From an uncultured Clostridiaceae bacterium (GTDB lineage Bacteria; Bacillota; Clostridia; Lachnospirales; Lachnospiraceae), in contig CATKZA010000072.1 of assembly GCA_949841235.1 (NCBI GenBank), positions 1 to 7,726 of the forward strand: 7,726 nucleotides of DNA, in the 5' to 3' direction. Each line of letters starts with the position of its first letter. Position 1 is the first letter of the stretch. This document shows positions 1 to 5,971 of this stretch, in pieces. A program made the position numbers and the translations under genes. A model generated the notes under the pieces. That model had not been told where the DNA came from. It worked only from the letters and a program-made list of their open reading frames with translations, and made no database searches.

Positions 1-189
1 TGGCACATACTCACAGATTTAAAGCCATATACACCAGAGGGTTTTCTTGAATCCCGTCCTGTGAATAAAGAAAAAATTTTAACCACTTCACAGGCACTTA
101 ATCTGCTTAGACAAAGAGGTTATCTTAATCAAAGAGGACTCTTTACCAACTTCCTGATTGGGTGTTGCATTTATATTTATTTTTTTTGA
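1..189 (+). CDS. C-terminal fragment of an unrecognised protein (5' end outside window)
   Basis: Frame 1 is open from the first base to a TGA at 187-189, giving 62 residues that begin WHILTDLKPYTPEGF. The middle (VNKEKILTTSQALNLLRQRGY) looks like a charged amphipathic helical segment of a normal soluble protein, which argues for a real gene tail. The last residues (CCIYIYFF) are hydrophobic and unlike the rest, so the original end may have been lost and the frame now runs into AT-rich sequence. I do not recognise the family. A transposase or mobilisation protein is possible from the style and the AT-rich surroundings, but no catalytic motif is visible in the part present. No clear terminator follows. 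Confidence 0.4.
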   Translation, partial: WHILTDLKPYTPEGFLESRPVNKEKILTTSQALNLLRQRGYLNQRGLFTNFLIGCCIYIYFF

Positions 190-229
190 CCACCGTAAGA
201 TGGTTTATTTGTGATGCTCAAATTTTTTT

Positions 230-511
230 CTATCCACTACCTCTTTGTTTCAAACTTTTTGCCTTGGAATATTTTTGCTGACTAATATCTGCGGATTGCT
301 CAGGTTCATCCAAATCCTCTAATGCTTGTTTCACCGTGACATATTTTTTCATATGCTTTTGCTTTTCTTCTGCATCAATATAATGCGTTTTCATCGGATA
401 TGGCGTATACTGCTCAGATATTTGCTCCTTAGACAATTCTTTCAATACCTCCGCTTTTTTCCCCGCCTTAAGTCTCTCTGGTTTTTTAGCGCTAAATGGA
501 ATAAGCCACAC
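230..511 (-). CDS. Small hypothetical protein, 93 aa, possible gene remnant
   Basis: The frame starts with GTG at 511 and ends at 230. AAGGA stands about 7 bases before the GTG, so initiation is plausible. An in-frame TAA at 533-535 lies only eight codons upstream. The product is very hydrophilic and rich in Lys, Glu and Gln. It has no signal peptide or membrane segment and shows no motif I can name; the middle (KELSKEQISEQY, EEKQKHMKKYVTV) looks helical. The composition resembles the C-terminal tail of a larger protein, for example from a conjugative or mobilisation gene, so this may be a leftover rather than a whole gene. A competing 29-codon ATG frame starts about 20 bases upstream in another frame and stops inside this one, which could mark an old frameshift. 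The function is unknown. Confidence 0.35.
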   Translation of the reverse strand: MWLIPFSAKKPERLKAGKKAEVLKELSKEQISEQYTPYPMKTHYIDAEEKQKHMKKYVTVKQALEDLDEPEQSADISQQKYSKAKSLKQRGSG

Positions 512-646
512 TCCGCTTTCCTTAATCGCATATTACGAATTTAATGATTAATTTGTATACTATAATCAAGGCTATTTACATTTACTATCCCTTTCATTAT
601 GCAAAAAGATTGTTTTCATAGGTCAATTGCCCAGAGAAGTTTCCAA

Positions 647-1735
647 CTATTCCCCAAAGTAGTCCGATACAATCCTAAGCGCAATCTCCTTTGCCTTCAC
701 ACTAGAAACTTCCTCTTTTTCGCAACGCCCAAGATAGACGCAAAAATAAACATTTCCCTTTGCCCCCTCTGCAAAACCCGCATACCACGCATCTACCACA
801 ACGCCCCTATCCATTCCCAATCCGGTCTTTCCGTAAAAAGACACTTTCAAATCTTCCTGATCATGCACCGCCATAGCCTTTTTCAGCAAGCGTAGCGTCT
901 CTGGTTTATAGGCGACTTTCTTCTCAAAAATCCGCGCCAACACTTCAACTTGTTCTTTCGCAGATATCTTCAAAGACGACTCAATCCAAAAACCAGTTAA
1001 TGCGCGATTATTATTATTTGTATTCATCTTGCCTTTCCAATCGCTGATATCGCAATTTCCATACTCCAGTCTTTCCAATTCTCTTTTCATGGTCCTTTTG
1101 CCTAACTCATCAATTACTTGACGAAAATACCAGACACAGGATGTAGAAAAAGCCTCCTCAAAATCTATGTCCTTATTCCAATCATCTTTCCAAAATATTT
1201 CCCCGCTCCACTTGCGCAGGGAATGCTTATTGGAAATCACCCCCTCCTCCAGTCCAATAAGAGAGGAAATGATTTTAAATGTGGAGCAGGGCGATCTGCG
1301 TTTCAACGCAAGTTTTTTATGATAGATTGAATATTGTTCCCGAGAAACATCATACAACACCGCTGCGCCCTTCAGATCGCGGAAATATTTCGACCAATCC
1401 CGACTGACCTCCTTTTTCGCAGTTCTTTTTTCTGCCATCGGAGTTTCCTCAGGATGTTCAGTCTGAAATGATTCCTTAGAGGATAACGCTTTCCCATTCC
1501 TCTCAATCCCCTCATTTTTCTTAGGCTCCCGGGAAGCGCATCCTACCAGGCATACTGTACATAGCAATATTATTATTTTCCTAAATTTGCCAAAGCTGCG
1601 CTCCACATACTGTCGACTCTGGCTTGCCAATATGCGCACCAACTCCATACACTTCATCTCTTCCCTATCCCAAATCAAAAATGCAATTTTTTCCTCTGCC
1701 ACTGTCAGGGCAGGAATGTGTCTTTTTTTCTTCAT
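647..1735 (-). CDS. Class D (OXA-type) beta-lactamase lipoprotein with fused BlaI-like N-terminal stub
   Basis: Serine beta-lactamase that would hydrolyse beta-lactams outside the membrane. All class D signatures are present, numbered from the 362-aa start: STFK at 151-154 (nucleophile Ser151, Lys154), SCV at 199-201, YGN at 225-227, W-x-E at 250-252 and KTG at 303-305. Hydrophobic residues 54-64 followed by the lipobox LVGC (Cys66) predict a lipoprotein. The linker 67-110 is polar. BlaR1 sensors share this fold, but no metalloprotease domain is present, so a free enzyme is more likely. Residues 1-40 (LTVAEEKIAFLIW, then ELVRIL) do not belong to a beta-lactamase. They match the first two helices of BlaI/MecI-type repressors, without the recognition helix. 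The ATG at 1735 has AAAGGA upstream. Because 49 residues before a signal peptide is unusual, initiation at ATG 1657 (336 aa, AGGG upstream) or GTG 1606 may give the exported form. No downstream terminator is evident. Confidence 0.85.
   Translation of the reverse strand: MKKKRHIPALTVAEEKIAFLIWDREEMKCMELVRILASQSRQYVERSFGKFRKIIILLCTVCLVGCASREPKKNEGIERNGKALSSKESFQTEHPEETPMAEKRTAKKEVSRDWSKYFRDLKGAAVLYDVSREQYSIYHKKLALKRRSPCSTFKIISSLIGLEEGVISNKHSLRKWSGEIFWKDDWNKDIDFEEAFSTSCVWYFRQVIDELGKRTMKRELERLEYGNCDISDWKGKMNTNNNNRALTGFWIESSLKISAKEQVEVLARIFEKKVAYKPETLRLLKKAMAVHDQEDLKVSFYGKTGLGMDRGVVVDAWYAGFAEGAKGNVYFCVYLGRCEKEEVSSVKAKEIALRIVSDYFGE
1616..1735 (-). pseudogene. Truncated BlaI/MecI-family repressor segment (first ~40 codons), in frame with the beta-lactamase
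   Basis: Codons 1-40 of the frame at 647-1735 read like the start of a penicillinase repressor. They have a basic start (MKKKRH), then L-T-x-A-E-E as helix 1, a hydrophobic run ending in IW, and a second helix with ELV. In the BlaI/MecI/CopY family this is followed by a W-K-x-x-T-x-x-T recognition helix, the wing and a dimerisation helix. Here the sequence switches after SQSR into the basic n-region of the lipoprotein signal. The stub keeps a proper ribosome binding site. The simplest reading is a deletion that removed the rest of a blaI-type gene and joined its start to bla. The family match is by eye on a short segment. Confidence 0.5.
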
Positions 1736-1760
1736 CCCCTATTCCTTTCTATGTTATAGT

Positions 1761-1790
1761 GAACGACAAAAATCTTTGTTTTTGGCGTTC
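1761..1790 (-). other. Stem-loop in the beta-lactamase leader, proximal to the ribosome binding site
   Basis: On the - strand GAACG-C-CAAAAA pairs with TTTTTG-T-CGTTC, a 12-position stem with one mismatch around a 6-base loop (CAAAGA). It lies about 25 bases upstream of the ATG at 1735. No uridine run follows, so it does not look like a terminator. Confidence 0.5.
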
Positions 1791-1797
1791 GCTGCGC

Positions 1798-1842
1798 CGA
1801 TTTTTGCTGCGTGCAAACGCAGATGCTTCCTTACAAAAATCG
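1798..1842 (-). other. Nested stem-loop in the beta-lactamase leader
   Basis: A perfect 9-bp inverted repeat, CGATTTTTG/CAAAAATCG (1798-1806 and 1834-1842), encloses a second perfect 5-bp stem, CTGCG/CGCAG (1807-1811 and 1818-1822), with loop TGCAAA. The TTTTTG/CAAAAA segments also occur in the neighbouring stem-loop at 1761-1790, so alternative pairings between the two structures are possible. Confidence 0.5.
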
Positions 1843-1911
1843 TGTGCATCCCCCGGAGGGGCTATAGCAAATCATATTGGTGCCGTTAAGGTATTTATTT
1901 TCTAGACCTAT

Positions 1912-1943
1912 ATTATATCACATCATGTAGAGCATTTTGTCAA
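1912..1943 (-). promoter_or_regulatory. Probable beta-lactamase promoter with BlaI-box-like dyad
   Basis: On the - strand an extended -10, TGATATAAT (1920-1912), is present. A perfect TTGACA lies at 1943-1938, but its spacing of 20 bp is long, so the extended -10 probably carries recognition. Between them sits ACAT-G-ATGT (1920-1928), preceded by T, giving TACATGATGTG. BlaI/MecI operators are built on TACA/TGTA half-sites, so this is close to such a box with one extra central base and one arm change. The predicted leader from here to the ATG at 1735 is about 170 bases and contains the hairpins. Confidence 0.5.
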
Positions 1944-2020
1944 TCACTATATTTTATCTCTCTCACTATTCTTTCATGCAATGGATTATTTAAAAGGGCG
2001 GACGACCGTGAGTGAAATAC

Positions 2021-2049
2021 TTGACATTTTAGAATAGATGGATTATTCT
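2021..2049 (+). promoter_or_regulatory. Promoter of the small membrane protein gene
   Basis: TTGACA at 2021-2026 and TATTCT at 2044-2049 are 17 bp apart, a near-consensus vegetative promoter. Transcription would start near 2056, about 35 bases before the ATG at 2091. It is divergent from the beta-lactamase promoter, with about 80 bp between the two -35 boxes. Confidence 0.6.
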
Positions 2050-2090
2050 GTAAAAAGTTGAAAAGCAAGAGAAAAAACGAGGTGAAAAGT

Positions 2091-2390
2091 ATGATTGAGA
2101 TGATGATTGAAGGTGTCATTGTTGTTTCTGCATTAGTGTCAGCATCACTTATGCAAAGAAAATCCCCAAAAAAAGCACGAAAAGTATACGCCATCACATT
2201 TTTGTTGGTAACTGCAACCTGCATTGCTTTTAGCGTTGCACAAGCCGCTGCTGCTTTCGATTTTCTCAAAACAACGCTGACGTATACTCCATTTGAAATC
2301 CTTTCGCTTCTTGCAGGAGCTTACTGGATATCATATGCAGTTTCCAAAGGTACGATGTTTGATAAGATGATCGGAGACGAGAGCAAATAG
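2091..2390 (+). CDS. Small three-helix membrane protein, 99 aa, unknown function
   Basis: The ATG at 2091 is chosen because GAGGTG ends six bases before it; an in-frame TTG at 2058 lacks such a site. The product has a hydrophobic stretch at residues 5-21 (first helix), then a strongly basic loop (QRKSPKKARK, 22-31). A long hydrophobic segment follows at 32-56 (second helix) and another at 67-86 (third helix, LLAGAYWISYAVS), before a short polar tail. By the positive-inside rule the basic loop is cytoplasmic. I recognise no family. It is monocistronic, with its own promoter and the hairpin terminator at 2428-2494. It is divergent from the beta-lactamase, but nothing in the sequence shows a functional link. 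Confidence 0.7.
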   Translation: MIEMMIEGVIVVSALVSASLMQRKSPKKARKVYAITFLLVTATCIAFSVAQAAAAFDFLKTTLTYTPFEILSLLAGAYWISYAVSKGTMFDKMIGDESK

Positions 2391-2427
2391 ATCTAATCTC
2401 CCTTGTGATATCGTGGGCAAACACAAA

Positions 2428-2494
2428 AAAATGCCAAGGGCATGCAAAAAGGAGAGCATTTCCCGCTCTCCTTTTTGCATGCCCTTGGCATTTT
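2428..2494. terminator. Bidirectional terminator, perfect 30-bp stem
   Basis: Arms 2428-2457 and 2465-2494 are perfectly complementary over 30 bp around a 7-base loop (ATTTCCC). On the - strand the stem is followed by an unbroken run of T, 26 bases after the GH59 stop codon, an excellent intrinsic terminator. On the + strand TTTTCTT follows the stem, so it can also end the small membrane protein transcript. The two genes converge here. Confidence 0.9.
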
Positions 2495-2520
2495 CTTCTC
2501 TATGCTAACATCACCTGCGC

Positions 2521-5500
2521 CTACTTCTTCACCTTCATAGGCTTCTTGAATCCCGTCTTGCCGGAAAACAGCTTCTTATATGCCTTTGCCTTGCTGCCAC
2601 AGCTAATCACCGCTTTCTTCTGAATGCCCTTTACCGCATTCTTGCCCACGCTCTTCAAGACTTTCGACTTCACCGCAATCTTTTTCAATGCCTTGCATCC
2701 TTTGAACGCTTCTTTGCCGATGGAAGTTACATTCTTGCCAATCGTCACCTTCTTCAACTTCTTGCACTTCGCAAAGGCCCTGGCAGAAATAGAAGTCACC
2801 TTGTAGGTGACGGACTTGCCATTCACCTTGATCTTCACTGTAGCTGGCACTGTAATGCTGGCAGCCTTAGTCTTTACAGCGGCGGCGTACGCCACCGTCT
2901 TCTTGGCTCCATCTGTCACCTTGTATTTTCCGTTGCCCACTTGCGCAGTGTATGCCTTTTTCACTGAACCGTTGGCGGGCAGATCATTTTGGGGAGGATT
3001 ATTTGTGGGTGGATTGTCTGTTTTCGGCGGCTCCTCTGTCTTCGGGTAATCCACCACAAGTTCCTTGGGAGGATTGAATTCGGCATCCTTTTTCGGCTCC
3101 ACATTCACTTCCTCGCCCTGGTATGCCTGTCCCAAAATGCCCACCAGATCCACATGGAGGGAACCCTCCGCCACCTGAATCGTTACCGTGTGATCCCCAT
3201 ACTCCAGCCCGTCAATTCTAAACGCTGTCAAAAGATCCGTGGCCTCCTGGAGGGGGTCTCCCTGCTTCAAAAGATTTCCATCCACCGTGACATTCACCTT
3301 ATTCGTCGCCTTGTTCGCCCCAATAATTTCCATGCCGGTGCCTTTGAATGCATAGGTCATGGATGCTCCAACGCCAGTGCTCCAGGAAGAGCTCCTCTGG
3401 TATACATACATCCCCTGTCCATTGGTATGACTCCACTGGTCATTGTAAACCAACTTGGCATTCCTCTGAGGAGTCAGATCATACATTTCCATATTGTCCA
3501 GCGCCTCCGTATAATACGGCGCAAATCCCTTTACCTTGGTCACTGCCAGATTGTCAAACTGGGTAAAGGTGTAATCGCATCCCAGCGCCACCCGGCCTGC
3601 GGTGATAGGAGAGGGATCCTCGTATTCCGATACCAGCTCATTGTTGATATATGCCTGAATCTTATTCCCCGCCCCACGGAGTTTTAGCTGGAACCAGGTA
3701 CCTGCCTTGGTCTTATCTGCGGCAATCTTTCCTGATGCCATCTCTTTTTTCAGGCGGAACAACTGCCACTCTCCCGTTTCCTTCACCTGCAATGTATAGC
3801 CCGAACTATTCAAAATTCTCTGAGAGGTGCCGAACTGCCTAATGCCGATGGCCGCATACTGTTCCTCCACCGTCCTCTCAAAGCACACATCCACAGATGC
3901 GGCATAATTCGTCCAGCGATAATCCCCAATCGCAGTGACGGGATCGCCAGATCCCCAAGTTCCGCCCAAGCCATACTTCTCCTGGTCAAGCTGCTGCCGC
4001 AATACGAAATTCTTAGAATTCCTCCTGTATACCTCAAATGCGCCGTTCAAGTTATGGTTGTACCGAGGAATGGCACCGGTCTCCCCGCCCCGATTGTCAA
4101 TATAATCCTCGGTGTCGCCGGTATAGCCGCCCTTGCCATCCAGAACAGGCACTTTCTTGCCCTCATAGTTAAAATCATCTGCGTAGAGATAGCCGTCCTC
4201 CGTATTCTGCTGATTTCCCGTGCTGTCCGTGTCAAGAACCGTTCTCTCTCCCTCCACAGGCAGGGGTTCCGTATGCTCCTGGCTGCCGGATACATCCAGA
4301 GATGTCACCGTCACCACAGAATAGGGCTTCACATGAAATGCATACTCTCCCTTTTCATTCTTTTGCAAGTCCCCCAGGCACTTCATATAGTTCTCATTAA
4401 ATGCGCCCTGGTCTGCCGCTCTGGTTTCCCACAGCTCCAACTTCGCATCCTCTGCCAAACTCATATTTTCAGTCTTCAACGTATAAGTCATGGGATATTC
4501 GCTGTCATTTACTATCATTGTAGAAAAATGATCTTTGGCGGGGGATGCCAACGTCATATAATTCTCTCCGCCATTTCGGCCATTCACCTCGTTGCTGGAA
4601 CTGGTCTGGATGGCAGTTGACTTGGAAGCCTGTGGAATGGCGCGCCAAATGCCCGCAGTATTATCCTCGTTCTCCCAGCCCGTCACCGCAAACTTGCTCA
4701 GATGGGACAACACCAGTAGCCCCGCATCATAGTGTATCCATCCTGACCAGGGATCCCTGGCGCTGACCAATTCCTTGAAAGAATACTGCCCGCCCTCATA
4801 AAAACTGCCGATCGCCGGCTGGTAAATCACATGGGATCTTCTGGAATCCGTAAAGAACTTAATCACTCCATTTCCCATTTCCAATGCGCTGCCCACGCCG
4901 CCGATGCCTGTTCCCGCCGTCTCCGGGTCTTTTACATTGTTGGCGGGACGGAAGGCAGAATTAGAAAATGTGGCCTGCCCCTCGCTGTTCCACACCTCCT
5001 TGTCCTTCTCTTCCGCCAGCCATTTCATGCCGCCATTGCCATCATCCGCCGTCTTATAATGATATCCCACAGCACCCACGGCATCATAAAATTCCTGATC
5101 CGTTTTCATTGTCTCAGCCACAGCATCGCTGACCACGTTCGCCTCATCGGATACCACCATCTTGATTTTCTGATAGAGCTCCAATGCCTTCTTGTCAGGT
5201 ATGGTCGTGCTGTTCTCCTCCCTGATCAGCTTGGCAAACATCTTAGTGCGCGCCACGTCTTTGCTGGCATTCCACGCCTCATTCACATTGGGATTAATAT
5301 AGTCCACCATAAATCCATAGGCTTCGTATCCTGCCAAAATGCTTTCCTTAAACCAAATATATTTCAATTCGTCCGTAGTAGTCCATTTGGGCGTACACCA
5401 GCACAGGATGCTCACCTTTACATTTGGGTTAATCTTCTTCGCATCCGCCGCCAGCTGCCATCCCGGATTGCGCTTTACATTTGCCTTTTGTTCCTTATAC

Positions 5501-5874
5501 CTCTTCGTAGAAGACTCCGGGCCAGTGGAGGTATTCCTGTCATTTCCCATCTCCAACTTGACATGGGTCATGATGGGATGCTCCCCGCCAAAAAGATACT
5601 GCATCAATTTGGCATATGCTTCCGGATTTTCCGACTTGTAATCCATCAGCAAATCACTGGTGGAATTCCCGCTCAAAAGGCCAAACCCCTTGTACGTCAA
5701 TCCATTTACATTATCCTTCTGAATGTCATTTCCATTGATGACAATGGTGCCCGTCTTTGTCTCCGGCACGCCCTTCTTCCCGGCGGCCTTCGCCTCCGGC
5801 CAGATGCCCCCGGTGAGTACCATAGACATGCTCAGGAGCAGCGCCCCCGCACCCGTTAGCAGCCTTTTTCTCAT
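2521..5874 (-). CDS. Secreted multidomain GH59 glycoside hydrolase (galactocerebrosidase/beta-galactosidase type) with BspA-like C-terminal repeats
   Basis: Predicted extracellular enzyme that releases beta-linked galactose; the natural substrate (glycolipid, galactan or glycan) is not readable from sequence. The ATG at 5874 is chosen for AAGGAGGG 5 bases upstream, giving 1117 aa. Residues 1-30 are a signal peptide ending AKA. Residues ~42-520 follow mammalian galactocerebrosidase: YKGFGLLSGNSTSDLL, VKLEMGND, NPNVKV, the acid/base candidate Asn198-Glu199, the nucleophile candidate Glu298 in WNSEG, and DPWSG (374-378). Residues ~560-781 match its C-terminal jelly-roll (IGDYRWTN, FTQFDNLAV). 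Residues ~785-920 form a beta-rich module (YAFKGTGMEIIG) of carbohydrate-binding type. Residues ~921-970 are a Pro/Asn/Glu linker. Residues 971-1117 are Lys-rich BspA-type leucine-rich repeats (AFAKCKKLKKVTIGKNVTSIG), probably for surface attachment. No LPxTG motif is present. The gene is monocistronic with its own promoter, downstream of an AraC regulator. Confidence 0.9.
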   Translation of the reverse strand: MRKRLLTGAGALLLSMSMVLTGGIWPEAKAAGKKGVPETKTGTIVINGNDIQKDNVNGLTYKGFGLLSGNSTSDLLMDYKSENPEAYAKLMQYLFGGEHPIMTHVKLEMGNDRNTSTGPESSTKRYKEQKANVKRNPGWQLAADAKKINPNVKVSILCWCTPKWTTTDELKYIWFKESILAGYEAYGFMVDYINPNVNEAWNASKDVARTKMFAKLIREENSTTIPDKKALELYQKIKMVVSDEANVVSDAVAETMKTDQEFYDAVGAVGYHYKTADDGNGGMKWLAEEKDKEVWNSEGQATFSNSAFRPANNVKDPETAGTGIGGVGSALEMGNGVIKFFTDSRRSHVIYQPAIGSFYEGGQYSFKELVSARDPWSGWIHYDAGLLVLSHLSKFAVTGWENEDNTAGIWRAIPQASKSTAIQTSSSNEVNGRNGGENYMTLASPAKDHFSTMIVNDSEYPMTYTLKTENMSLAEDAKLELWETRAADQGAFNENYMKCLGDLQKNEKGEYAFHVKPYSVVTVTSLDVSGSQEHTEPLPVEGERTVLDTDSTGNQQNTEDGYLYADDFNYEGKKVPVLDGKGGYTGDTEDYIDNRGGETGAIPRYNHNLNGAFEVYRRNSKNFVLRQQLDQEKYGLGGTWGSGDPVTAIGDYRWTNYAASVDVCFERTVEEQYAAIGIRQFGTSQRILNSSGYTLQVKETGEWQLFRLKKEMASGKIAADKTKAGTWFQLKLRGAGNKIQAYINNELVSEYEDPSPITAGRVALGCDYTFTQFDNLAVTKVKGFAPYYTEALDNMEMYDLTPQRNAKLVYNDQWSHTNGQGMYVYQRSSSWSTGVGASMTYAFKGTGMEIIGANKATNKVNVTVDGNLLKQGDPLQEATDLLTAFRIDGLEYGDHTVTIQVAEGSLHVDLVGILGQAYQGEEVNVEPKKDAEFNPPKELVVDYPKTEEPPKTDNPPTNNPPQNDLPANGSVKKAYTAQVGNGKYKVTDGAKKTVAYAAAVKTKAASITVPATVKIKVNGKSVTYKVTSISARAFAKCKKLKKVTIGKNVTSIGKEAFKGCKALKKIAVKSKVLKSVGKNAVKGIQKKAVISCGSKAKAYKKLFSGKTGFKKPMKVKK

Positions 5875-5899
5875 AGTGCCCTCCTTTTTCAGATACACA

Positions 5900-5944
5900 A
5901 ACAATTGTTACGTGTATTATATAATTTCTAACAGGACAACACAA
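5900..5944 (-). promoter_or_regulatory. Promoter of the GH59 gene with palindrome at the start site
   Basis: On the - strand TTGTGT (5944-5939), a 17-bp spacer and a perfect TATAAT (5921-5916) form a promoter with a weak -35, as expected for an activated gene. Transcription would start near 5909. A perfect 10-bp palindrome, AACAATTGTT (5900-5909), sits exactly there and could be an operator. Confidence 0.6.
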
Positions 5945-5971
5945 TCCGAAATAATTCCCCATTCCAAAGAT

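Larger units (their letters stand above)
1754..1849 (-). other. Possible 31-codon leader ORF upstream of the beta-lactamase
   Basis: An ATG at 1849 opens a 31-residue frame (MHTIFVRKHLRLHAAK...) that stops with TAA at 1754-1756, 18 bases before the beta-lactamase ATG. GGGGG immediately precedes the ATG, but its spacing is too short for a normal ribosome binding site. The frame spans both hairpins of the leader. It could be a leader peptide, but chance is at least as likely because the frame coincides with a repeat-like block. Confidence 0.2.
1753..1868. repeat. Hairpin-rich block with near-matching ends, possible MITE-like or dispersed palindromic element
   Basis: The block is bounded by GTTATAG at 1753-1759 and CTATAGC at 1862-1868, which match in 6 of 7 positions as inverted ends. 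Inside are two stem-loops and a short C4/G4 hairpin at 1851-1861. No transposase is encoded, and no convincing target-site duplication is visible. The block lies in the untranslated leader of the beta-lactamase, between its promoter and start codon, so it would be transcribed and could influence expression. Whether it is a dispersed repeat depends on finding other copies in the genome. Confidence 0.35.

Noticed and set aside
533..569. Promoter-like AT-rich sequence, TTACGA-17-TATACT on + and TTGATT-17-CATTAA on -
   Set aside because: The + strand version leads to no gene. The - strand version is a poor match and could arise from AT-richness alone, so it was not listed as a feature.
647..1735. 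Reading the class D gene as a BlaR1-type sensor
   Set aside because: There is no membrane-embedded metalloprotease domain or HExxH motif, and the lipobox gives a free lipoprotein, so a beta-lactamase is the better call.
1587..1905. Two overlapping + strand frames of about 100 codons across the beta-lactamase start and leader
   Set aside because: They run antisense to the repressor stub and through the hairpin block; the products are low-complexity and have no ribosome binding site. They are explained by the repeat-like block.
1981..2047. Direct repeat ATGGATTATT at 1981-1990 and 2038-2047
   Set aside because: It is ten bases in AT-rich DNA with the second copy overlapping a -10 box, so chance is likely and there is no supporting symmetry.
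1940..2269. - strand frame of 109 codons opposite the small membrane protein gene
   Set aside because: The + strand gene has a promoter, ribosome binding site and terminator; this frame has none and is its antisense shadow.
2989..3687. Long + strand open frame (232 codons) opposite the GH59 gene
   Set aside because: It is the reverse complement of strongly coding sequence with clear family motifs, and its own product has no domain and no ribosome binding site.
4831..5859. 342-codon + strand open frame opposite the start of the GH59 gene
   Set aside because: It is an antisense shadow of the signal peptide and catalytic domain region; the product is His/Leu/Arg-rich with no motif.
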